NCBI GenBank assembly: GCA_018398765.1
Contig: JAHBMJ010000581.1
Location: 7,501-42,500 of the forward strand
Reading direction: 5' to 3'
DNA length: 35,000 bases
Origin: Chromera velia
Taxonomy: Eukaryota; Sar; Chromeraceae
Positions 12,924 to 20,719 of this stretch are shown here, piece by piece. Both the position numbers and the translations under genes were made by a program. Positions within the stretch are counted from its first letter, which is position 1. Every line of letters starts with the position of its first letter. The notes under the pieces were generated by a model. That model was not told the DNA's origin. It saw nothing but the letters and a program-made list of their open reading frames with translations, and ran no database searches.

Positions 12924-15817
12924 TTCCTTCCTTTCTTTCTTTCTTTCTTTCTTTCTTTTCTTTCTTTCTTTCTTTCTTTCTTTCTTGCCTTCCTCAGGCT
13001 TTGATGGATCCTCTGCGAGTCGGTCAACAGGGAGGGCCGTTTCTCCAAGGGGGTCTGCACCAGCACCAGCACTCTCACACCCACTCCCACTCAGCAGCTC
13101 ACGGGCACTCACTCGGGGGGCCCCGGGGAGCCCTTGGAGCGGGGGGAGGGCATCTGGAGGCGGATGCCGCAGCCCCTCCCTTCACGCGCACACCCTCTGC
13201 CCAGGCTGTTCCTGTCTCCGTTTCTGCCCCGATGCAGGCCGCTTTGCCGACCGAGTCCACCCTGTCCGCCCTCGGAGCAATCACTTCTTCCGTCGGCAGG
13301 CTGAGTGCCAAGCAGCCCCCGCACGGCCTTGCTGCTTCGGGTCGGGCAGGAGCGTCTATGTGGCAGCAAGCCATGCAGCAGGAGCAGCAAGCTAAGCAGA
13401 ATCAGAACGCAGTTGACGAAGAGACCGAAAGGGCAACGATAGAAAAGTTTGTCCGTCAGAATAGAGAGACGGGAGGTGAAGAAGAGTCGGCGGGCCGCTC
13501 TGTGTCGGCTGCGTCAGTGGGTGGAGGAGAGAGAGACTCGGCCAGCGATGCCTCTCGAAGGCGCCTGGTCGCAGAGGCCGAGGGGTCCCTGGGTGCTGAT
13601 GGGGGGGCGGGCCGGAGACAGGCTAGTGGGGAGAGTGATGGGGGGGGGCGGCCATCACCCGCCGGCGGCTCTGCCTCAGCAGCGGGGGCCTCGGTGGCTG
13701 CGAATGTCGCCACCTCAGCTTCCCTTTCTGCGTCTCTTTCCTCCCACACCCTGGCGGCCAGAATGGAGAATTTGCCCTCATCCCCGGCAGGCGAGGCCGA
13801 AGGAGCGGGGGCCGGAGTGGGGCACGTCATGCCCCTCAGTCGTCAGCGCCTCTCTCGGGCACCGTCCCACAACAGCAGCAGAGACAGAGGCAGTGAAAGG
13901 GGGAAGGAGATTCCCCCCCACAGCGATGCGGGGGCCTCCCAGGGGAGAGGGCAACCCCCCCGAGGTCTAAGCGAAGGGCTGTCAGAGAGATCCAATCGTT
14001 CGAGTGAGGCAGGGAGGGCCGGCCTTCCAGACACCCCCCCTCTCGGCCCTCACCCCCACGCTCTCTCTACCAGTCTCCAACCCCCCCCTGCCAGCTCTGG
14101 GGTTCATGGTGTGATCATGAGTCTCGCAGAATTCTCCTCTCAGGAGAAAAACGGAGGGGGAAAGGGCGGCGCCAGTGGGCAAGGACAAAGACAGGCACCT
14201 CCAGCCAGCGGTGTCCAAACAGTCTCTGTCCCTCCCTCCATCGCTGGAGGAGCAGGAGCAGGAGCATGCCCCAGCCTCCAGCAACTGCAAGCGCAGGCAC
14301 ACACAGGGGAAGACCCCCCTCCACTGACGCACGCAGTCTCTTCGTCACACAAGAGAAGACAGCAGTCCGGAGGGAACAACAGCGGGGGGGGGGACGCTGG
14401 TGGCGGCGCGTCCGCGTCTCCTCGTGCCAGCATTCCCCCCGGCATGGTGATGCCTGTGGCAGTGCCGCACCCTGACATGAGTGGGGGGGGGGGGCCTCCA
14501 GAGGAAGAGAGGGAGAGGGAAAGGGGCGATAGATGTCGTCTAGCTACTTCTTCATCTTGTGCGGATGCAGACGCGTGTGCCGCGGCTGTCGGTTCTTCAG
14601 GTCTCTCGACCATCACCCGTGGAGCCCTAGACCCCCTCCGCCCCCCGATGGACTCCTCATCAGGCTGTGTGCCTGCTGGATCTGAAGATCCAACAACAGC
14701 ACCGGCACCGTCTGCCTCAGGCCGCAATCTGCCTTCTTCCTCTTCTTCTACGCCCCCATATCCTTCTGGTGAAGGTCCCGAAAAGACAGTCGACGACCTT
14801 GGAGGGAGGGAGGGAGCAGTCAGAAGCGAGAGGGAGACATTCCCCCTTCCTCCGACCATGATTCACAACCACCTCCAGCAGCACAAGCAACAGCAACAGC
14901 AGCACCCCCACCCGGAGGTTGGTGGGAGAGAAAGTGACCGAGAACGTGAGGCAGAGACGGAACAGATCCTCAACCGTGTTCATCATCATCATCACGTCCC
15001 TCCCCCTCCCACCCACCCGCACAGAGGATCAACAGGGGTCCCCCTCCCCCTCCCCCCGCTGCCTGCAAGGTCCTCCTCACACCTTCAGCCGATCGTTTCC
15101 TCTTCTCTCAGAGGTCTCCCTACAGATCTCAGAGGGCTGGGGGACAGACTGAGTGAGGAGGCCACTGACACGCATGAATCCTCCTCATATGACGTCACAG
15201 CGCCAAGCAGTTCTTCTCTCCACCCTCCCACGGCAACCTCTTCCATGACGCCAGTCGCATCACTCACCCCCCACCCGGGGCAGCCTCCTTCCCCTTCCCC
15301 CCCGTCTGCAGGTGCAGACTCGTCCCTTCAGCAGGCTGACACAGAGACAGAGAGGGACGACGACGGTCTTGCGACTGTGCGTGCAGTGAGAGGAAGCCCC
15401 GCTGCCGGGGCTGACGACGACGAAGAGGACACCGACGCCGGATGGCCTGAAGGCCCCTCTCCACCACACGGAGAGAGGGAGGATCCGGGTGAGGATGGCA
15501 GGCTTTCCAGCAGTGTGCTTCAGTCGTCCAGACACAGAGGCATGAGCGCGTATCTACCTGAGGGCCAAGTGACTGCAGTGCAGACAGGCTCTCAGAACAG
15601 GTACACAGCCGAGACGGCCATTGTGGAGGAGGAAATGGAAAGTCATCAAAGGGAGGGGTCAGGAGGAGGAGGAGAGGGTCTGCTCAGAGGTTCCTCTCAG
15701 CAGCAGCAGGTGTGCGCGGAAGGAGAGACCCCCGAGGAAGAAGAGGAGGAAATTTCTAGAGGAGGGGGCGGGGGGGCAGCTGACAGTTCTGGGGCTGCTT
15801 TCGTTCGAAGCTTTTGA
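1087..15817 (+). CDS. Giant low-complexity protein, multi-exon, function unknown
   Basis: I do not recognise this protein. My exon model is 1087-1505, 1649-1707, 1971-2051, 2109-2242 (tentative), 2419-2528, 2865-5258, 5623-6728, 7079-7438, 7736-12628, 12759-12773 and 12998-15817, ending in TGA. That is about 4,100 codons. From 2419 onward every junction is GT-AG and keeps the frame, as do the joins 1505/1649 and 1707/1971. The join between 2242 and 2419 does not keep phase, so an exon or splice site there is wrong or missing. The product is rich in Ser, Gly, Ala, Gln, Pro and Arg. It has homopolymer runs of Gln, Ala, Glu and Gly, and arginine-glutamate and arginine-aspartate repeats. No signal peptide or membrane segment is visible in the coding exons. 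More ordered islands are listed separately. The one-way open frames of 2.4, 4.9 and 2.8 kb, with matching splice phases, make a real gene likely. Confidence 0.75.
1559..1588 (+). repeat. TG microsatellite in intron 1 of the giant gene
   Basis: About 14 TG units follow a short run of GTGA units, inside the intron at 1506-1648. Confidence 0.9.
2419..2528 (+). other. Exon encoding a short coiled-coil segment
   Basis: Flanked by TTTCAG and GTTGG, this exon encodes SDVSVLRYQNQELRRLVDQ followed by KDAQLSALMRLL. It is a heptad-like amphipathic helix of about 35 residues and one of few non-repetitive parts of the protein. It joins in frame (G plus CC gives Ala) to the exon at 2865. The opening resembles coiled-coil starts seen in Bre1/HUB-type proteins, but no RING finger is visible anywhere in the gene, so I do not assign it to that family. 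Confidence 0.6.
2599..2680 (+). repeat. Pyrimidine microsatellite (TTTC, TTCC, CT) in an intron of the giant gene
   Basis: An almost pure pyrimidine tract of about 80 bases changes from TTTC to TTCC to CT units within the intron 2529-2864. Confidence 0.9.
2865..5258 (+). other. Large exon of the giant gene
   Basis: This exon is an open frame of about 800 codons after an acceptor GACGCAG and before a donor CAG|GTCTGT. The product is Ser/Gly/Ala rich, with an acidic Glu run near 3788-3815, a histidine-threonine patch near 3835-3910, and polyAla and polyGln near 4435-4525. Runs of five to eight G residues on the coding strand are frequent and encode glycine. The last base pairs with the first two bases of the exon at 5623 to make a Gly codon. 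Confidence 0.7.
5287..5354 (+). repeat. CTTT microsatellite in an intron of the giant gene
   Basis: About 65 bases of CTTT repeats, interrupted by a T run, begin about 30 bases after the donor at 5259. Confidence 0.9.
5623..6728 (+). other. Exon of the giant gene with Gln-rich and Arg/Glu-rich parts
   Basis: After the acceptor GATGCAG the frame is Gln/His-rich. From about 5985 to 6130 it becomes a strongly charged helix-like stretch with repeated RERE patterns (HVESVQEQLLATIRREKEQR), which looks like a single long helix or coiled coil of about 50 residues. The exon ends in phase 0 at AAG|GTTGG. Together with 7079-7438 it forms a continuous frame. Confidence 0.65.
6884..6912 (+). repeat. CT microsatellite in an intron of the giant gene
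   Basis: About 14 CT units lie within the intron 6729-7078. They are followed by CGCAG, which could act as a secondary acceptor. Confidence 0.85.
7079..7438 (+). other. Exon of the giant gene
   Basis: This exon is exactly 120 codons between GCTTGCAG and GAG|GTGAGTGAG, phase 0 at both ends. It contains a small ordered-looking part, SETLFSETAAGRLARYERKE, followed by Gly-rich and Arg-rich low complexity. Confidence 0.65.
7736..12628 (+). other. 4.9-kb exon of the giant gene
   Basis: This is a single open frame of 1,631 codons, from the acceptor CTCTGCAG to the donor AAAA|GTCAGT. It begins with a helix-like DIDRAMAQLDSLSSFLDSL. PolyAla and polyGln tracts lie near 8600-8665 and 9060-9095. Ordered islands are a SAM-like segment (about 9379-9594), a Leu-rich helix pair near 10450-10560 (LFRLSELSSSLQELLRLRGD), and a segment at about 12112-12225 (DFDLQELARVVHGGTQLNED). 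An acidic Glu/Asp-rich region lies at about 12320-12490. Large exons with low-complexity coding are frequent in alveolate genomes. Confidence 0.7.
9379..9594 (+). other. Possible SAM-like helical segment within the giant protein
   Basis: The translated stretch contains SLLSQLGSGSDRDLSALIGS directly followed by DLEALGIRGKLQHLRGVLNR. The pattern 'acidic-Leu-x-x-Leu-Gly-Ile ... Leu ... Leu' matches helices 4 and 5 of SAM domains, where a typical form is DL-x-x-LGI followed by a basic helix ending in I-x-x-L. The first half of a SAM fold is not clear. It may be a diverged SAM domain or only a helical hairpin. If real, it would suggest self-association or scaffolding. Confidence 0.35.
12759..12773 (+). 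other. Candidate 15-base micro-exon
   Basis: Fifteen bases lie between an acceptor CCTGTCGCAG and a donor GTGAGTC. They encode Leu-Cys-Arg-Asp-Gly in phase 0. Both neighbouring exons (ending 12628 and starting 12998) are also phase 0 here, so inclusion or skipping both keep the frame. The joined peptide is EVIRK-LCRDG-ALMDPLRV. Confidence 0.45.
12891..12986 (+). repeat. CTTT microsatellite upstream of the last exon of the giant gene
   Basis: About 95 bases of CTTT repeats with an internal CCTT block act as a very long polypyrimidine tract just before the acceptor at 12996-12997. Confidence 0.9.
12998..15817 (+). other. Last large exon of the giant gene
   Basis: The acceptor TTCCTCAG follows a long CTTT intron tract, and the frame opens with ALMDPLRVGQQGG. 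About 940 codons of Ser/Gly/Pro/His-rich sequence follow, including polyHis near 14980 (HHHHH) and Gln runs near 14875. A helix-like part, ERATIEKFVRQNRETGG, lies at about 13426-13476. The TGA at 15815-15817 closes the frame. A donor-like CAG|GTGTGC at 15710 would allow splicing to downstream micro-exons instead. Confidence 0.65.
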
Positions 15818-16630
15818 CTCTGCCTGTTGGGGGCGATTCTTTGCCGTTGCTTGTCGAGCTCCTTTCAAACTTCTCTGCCGTTTCCTCACCTCTCTTTCGC
15901 CCCCTTCCTCTCCCTGTCTTTCTCCGCCTCTTGTTGTCTTCTCTTTTTTCGCCCGCACGTGAACACACACAGACACACACACGCATACACACACACACAG
16001 AGAGAGAGAGAGAGAAAGAGAGTTCCCTATCCTGCAGAAAGAAGGAAGGACTCCAGTGAGGCAGCTGGGTGGGTGAGTAGTGCGGGAGAGATCTTGCGTG
16101 TATCATATGGGTCTCCCGACCGACTGACCGTCTGTCTCGACAGAATGCCATACAGGCAGGTACGAACGTTTTGAATGTGTGGCACGACGTAAGCCGAAGG
16201 AAACTGCGAAGGGGGTCTCTGTCGTCTCTGGTCGCGCGGCCCTGGTCCTGGAATGAAGGAGGCACATAGGAGGATTGTCAGAGTCTCTCCACAACCGAGA
16301 TGTTGCTTGTCCTTCCTTTTATTTCTCTTTCTCTCAACCTGTCCTGCAATCAATCCATCCGTCCGTCGGACTCGATTTATCTAGGTCTCTTGGCGGGCAG
16401 GGGTATAGATGGAGCAGGGGGGGTTGGGGAGAGGGACGGGGACTCGAGAGAGGAAGGGAAAAGAAATAGAGAGAGAGAGAGTTTGCCTGGCTGCATAAGG
16501 TACCTTTCGATTGACTTTTTCTGTGTGCGGGGGGGGCTGCCCGGTTGGCTTTGCTGGTCTGGTCGTTAGTCCGTCAGTCGCTTGTGAGATTACTGCCTGC
16601 CGCAGCCGCTTTCTTTGTTGCTCGTTTGCT

Positions 16631-16636
<6 letters not shown>

Positions 16637-16662
<26 letters not shown>
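16637..16662 (+). repeat. TG microsatellite
   Basis: About 13 TG units in the 3' flank of the giant gene. Confidence 0.9.
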
Positions 16663-16664
<2 letters not shown>

Positions 16665-16870
16665 CGTTTCAATTGTGGTGCATCGTGTTCGCCATGTTTC
16701 ATGGTGCCTTCTCCAATTCACCCTTTCCCTTCGATCCGTCAAATCTTGATTCCATCGGTCCAGTCCCTCATTTTCTTTTCAACGACTGCTTTCTTTCTCC
16801 CTTCGCTCTTTGAATATTTAATGCAAGGCCGGTCTGTCTGTCTGTCTGTCTGTGCTCTTTCGATCAACGA

Positions 16871-16876
16871 AATAAA
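16871..16876 (+). terminator. Possible polyadenylation signal
   Basis: An AATAAA hexamer lies about 1.05 kb after the stop codon of the giant gene, or about 700 bases after the possible extra micro-exons. Use of the canonical hexamer in this organism is not established, so this is only a candidate. Confidence 0.25.
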
Positions 16877-18081
16877 ACAGAGGGGTAGGGGTCTCGATGT
16901 ATGGATGCGTGAATGTTAACTCATGAGTGCGAAGTGCTCCTTCTTGAACATGTGTCTTCTGTCTGTGCTTTTTCACCCTGCTTCCCCTCCGTCTCTCTCT
17001 GTCTTTTGAAAGTCATTTTCTTTTATTGTTTTCAAGCCATGCAAGCGGTGCAATAGAGCGTTTGCCCTGTCGTGCATGTCTGGGCTTTCTTCCCTTCTGT
17101 ATCGGTGAGCGGACTTACCGACTGACTGTTGGCCTGAAGGGTTGCATGGATGGGGAATTGATTGGTTGGGGGATCAATCATGTAGTCAATCAGTCGATCA
17201 GCCAGCCTCATACGTTGGTGGAAGGAATTGGCGAGTAGAAGGGGGCTGGAGGCTGAAGGGGATTTGTCTGTCTCTCAACCTCTGTACCCTATGCAGCTTG
17301 CGAGCTCGCAGTAGCTCCACTCACTCACCGTTCTTCATTCCAGTTGTGTCGTATCTTCATCTCCCTCTTCACTGGGACAAAAACTGAACGGTCGTGCGGT
17401 CTGTCTCTCATTTTGGAGGTCAATGGATCAGAAAGAGGGGGGGGGCTCAGAAGGTGGAAGTGAAAAAATTGACGTGAGTTTGAGAATCGGGCTCTCTCAC
17501 GCGCAGAATGCACGGCTTGGTGCATTAAAAAAAGAAGATATCATTTCACTCTGACAGAATTTAAGGGGCTTTTGTTCAACTTTCTTTCATCTGGCGTTCA
17601 GGTCGAATGCAGAGAGAGAGCCGGCCTGATTATCTGACTCCGCTCTGTATGGAGTTAGTGAGTTTTGCTACTGAGCTGTGTTGCACCAGCTGATCGAGCA
17701 ATATCAGTGGCATCGATTCATGTCCGACAACACTCGCACTCACCAAGATGCATCTGCACGTGTCAGTTACACACTTTGCATGTCTGTGTCCAGCGCACAT
17801 AAATGAATTGTATATGATTGACTTGGATGAAGTTGGATCTTGGGAGCATCGACCCAAGGATGCGTATCCTTGCCCGAGTAATTTTCCAATCCCTGTACGG
17901 CAGCGTATTGCAGGAACATGACTCAAGCTGTTGCTATTGGAATTCCACATGAGGACGGTTTTAAGCACCGATCTGTTTACTGAGCATTTCCCTCGGGTAT
18001 ATGCTAGGGTATATGCCTATCGATGATCGATGGTTTTAAATCATTTTTAGATTTTGCTAGAAAATTTGATAAACTATGGTG

Positions 18082-18155
18082 CAGTTTGCATGATTATACT
18101 TTATCATCATCATAAAGTGTATAGGTTTCAAACTCTTCATTTTAATAGTTCTATA
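18082..18155 (+). repeat. Partial, internally deleted copy of the LINE 3' tail
   Basis: This segment matches the LINE tail from CAGTTTGCATGATTATAC to TAGTTCTATA but lacks about 24 internal bases (the block around GTGTAGGCTTTCAG). It ends in a short run of GGATA units rather than the full tail end. It is the first of three head-to-tail copies. Confidence 0.8.
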
Positions 18156-18207
18156 GGATAGGATAGGATTAATGTCTGGAAGATTGGCCTCCTGCCCCAA
18201 TACCGGG

Positions 18208-18460
18208 CTCGGGTTGTCCTCAAAGCCTTGTTAGTGGCTTGGGATTTGGCGTCGCTAAATCTAGGATTTAACCCTCAATCATCATCATCATCAGTTTGCA
18301 TGATTATACTTTATTATCATCATAAAGTGTATAGTGTAGGCTTTCAGTTTCAAACTATAGGTTTCAAACTCTTCATTTTAATAGTTCTATATCTGATGTC
18401 TAAAGCTAGTTCATTAAGTTTTAAAAATAAAGTCCGGCCTTAAATTTAATAATTAATTAA
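18208..18460 (+). mobile_element. 5'-truncated LINE copy (3' tail only)
   Basis: About 250 bases nearly identical to 24691-24937, the 3' end of the full LINE downstream. They begin at GGGTTGTCC-like sequence, contain an AATAAA, and end in AATTAATTAA. The next bases are the 5' start of the full element, so two elements abut head-to-tail. This is what target-primed reverse transcription would leave if a new copy inserted at the tail of an old, 5'-truncated one. Confidence 0.8.
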
Positions 18461-18549
18461 ATTATGATAGACGTTCTTCCTCTTCTCCTTCTCGCCATGA
18501 GTGTGCGAATCTTCTCGGCAAGACAGCTCCACTCTTTGACCCTCTTGAC

Positions 18550-20640
18550 ATGCCAATCCCTTCAGCCCCTCCTCTTTCCTCCCTTTTGCATCACTCCCTT
18601 TCTTCACAATCTCCTGACGCTTGCTTGTCCACCTTGACTCCTTCGAAAACCCCTCCGCTCACTTCTTCCTTCCTCACTTTCTCTGATAACCTAACCACTC
18701 ATACGTCTACTCCCTGTGCTAGGCTTACGGCCCCTTTGCTCCCTTCGCTTGCAGGCATGTCTCTGCCCGCTGGGGTGGTATGCAGAAACAGATGGTCTAT
18801 GCTGGGGGAGGAAGAAGAGGAAGATAAGAGCACCAACGTGAGTAGCCAGTCTACTCAGTCTTCTCCTCACATTTTTCTCCATCCATCGTCTCTCCCCCCA
18901 CTTAGCTCCTGCCCTCCCGCATGGGGCTCTTGTCCGGTTTGGGATGGTTTGCCTTCTCTCCTTTTCTCTCCTCTTCCTCATTCTCCAGTTAAGGAATGCA
19001 TTCCGCTTTCCTCTGTGATTCCTCCCCCTGGCTTCATCCCGATGAGTGGGTGGGACGGTCTGGGGTTCAAAAGTGAGATGACAAGGAAAAAGGCAGCGAG
19101 GAGGAATAGATGGGCAAAAGATAGAAAAAAAGAAGCAAGAAGAGAATTAAGAAGGGCAAAGGGACAAGTGATTTCTAACGGTGCACTGAATACAGAATGT
19201 TTAGCTTCCCCCTCCCCTTCTTCCTCCCTTTCTCTCTCTCAATCTTGCCCGGGTCCTTTCCTTGCCGTCTCTTGTTCGTCTTCAGATTCATGTTCTTTTC
19301 CTTCCCCCACCACACCCTCTCCAGCTCGCTCTCTCCCGCTTCTTCCCCCCTCCCCTATGAACTGTACGTGTTTGCTGAATGATACGTCCTTTCCATGTGT
19401 TCCTCCGTGTCTCTCTCTCCCTGTTGCCTCTCAGTCCGACTTTGCTGTTCCTGCTCCTCTTCCACCTGCCTCCCTTCCATTTCCCCTCACTCCACCTCCA
19501 TTGGCACCCCCTCCTTTTTGCTTCTCCCTGTCCTCTCTGCCTGTTGTTCAAGCGGCCTGCGGACCAAGCTACGATGTTCCTCTTGGACCAGGTGCTTCTT
19601 TCTTCTCCTCAGCTTCCTCTCTCCCTCTCCCTCGGAGTCCGCCTATCTGTTCTTGTTCTGCTTTTTCCTTCCTACCCCCCCCGTAGAGAGAATATGGAAA
19701 GGGGGAGCAGCAGTCGAACAGTCAGGCCTCAGGTAGCAAATTGGGGGATGGGGAGAAAAGTAAACGAAGAAAGAGATATGATGCAAAGGAGAGAAATAAA
19801 AAGGGAGAGAAAGGCAAGGAAAAGCCCGACAAGCAGGGCCGCAACAGACGGGGGGGGGATGAAGAGAGATGTTGTAACTGCAAGGCCTCTGCAGGCGGAT
19901 GTTGCCTGTTATCCAGATGCTCATGCGCTAGAGGGTCGGAATCTTTCCCAGCAAGACCCTGCGTCAATTGCGACTGTTTTAAAAAGGGGTGCTGCAATAA
20001 CCCCCTAAATGGAAAGAGTCTCAAATCTGCCCCTCGATGGGAGCTGCGTGAAGATAGACAACAAGAAAGAGAACGCCGTAGGAGGAGACATGAGCGTGAT
20101 TTTCTGTCCTCGCCTTCCCTCTCTTCCTCTTCTTCTGTCTCTGATTCTTCCTTCTCTTCTTCTAGATCTTCTGATGATAGGGATAAGGAGGACCAAGCCC
20201 TCATTCATAGAGGCTCACGCTCTCCTACAAGAATTCGTGCAATGAGGGGCGGAAAAGGAAAGAGAAGAGAATATAATTTCTGGAGGAGGGGCACTTCCGA
20301 CTTCGCATGGATAAGCGCAGATCAACTAAAGAAAGACGAGAAACGTCTGGTGTGTGTCTTTTGGGCCGGTCGCAGGGAAGTATGCAGACTCAAAAAGTGT
20401 GAAGACCGACAAAAGCGTCATGCAGATTCTCTTTCCAACCTTCTTCCCCCTCCAGTTGCAGTGTCATCGTCCTCCTCCTCCTCCTCCTCTTCTCCTTCTT
20501 CCTCATCCTCCTCCTCTTCTTCTTCTTCTTCTTTTTCTGCTTCTGCTTCTTTTTCTTCTTCCTCTTCTGCTTCGGCTTTTGCATATGCTTCTGCTTCTGC
20601 CCTACCGGTGCGCCCCTCTGCAACCTCTTCAATCCCTTAA
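18550..20640 (+). pseudogene. LINE ORF1 (low-complexity plus CXC-like cysteine-rich region), one internal stop
   Basis: One frame runs from the ATG at 18550 (open further upstream to the tail junction) to a TAA at 20638-20640, broken only by a TAG at 19684-19686. The first 380 residues are Ser/Pro-rich, with a basic KKAARRNRWAKDRKKEARRE stretch near 19084-19155. After the internal stop comes a second basic region, then a cluster of cysteines at about 19865-20012 (RCCNCKASAGGCC ... RCSCARG ... CVNCDCFKKGCCNNP). A charged region and a long Ser run (about 20465-20590) follow. ORF1 proteins of LINEs bind element RNA, and the basic and cysteine-rich parts fit that role, though the function here is inference. 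Confidence 0.7.
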
Positions 20641-20719
20641 TGGGTCTTTCCTCTTTCCTTCTACATCCTCATCCTCCCACAATGTTTTCTCTCCTTCTTA
20701 CGACGTGAGGTCTGGTCTT

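Larger units (their letters stand above)
15818..18080. other. 3' flank of the giant gene, no clear gene
   Basis: The region begins with probable 3' untranslated sequence and contains CA- and GA-rich runs (15962-16022) and a TG microsatellite (16637-16662). Two splice-flanked short segments (16038-16072 and 16144-16159) may be extra exons. An AATAAA lies at 16871-16876. From about 17500 the base composition becomes more AT-rich. I see no supported gene between 16900 and 18080. A minus-strand open frame at 17968-17630 has no recognisable features. Confidence 0.5.

Noticed and set aside
15659-16265. Minus-strand frames at the end of the giant gene
   Set aside because: They consist of reversed microsatellite and exon sequence with no splice support or recognisable motif.
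17630-17968. Minus-strand open frame of 112 codons with many cysteines
   Set aside because: No known motif, no splice or promoter context, and the region is otherwise featureless.
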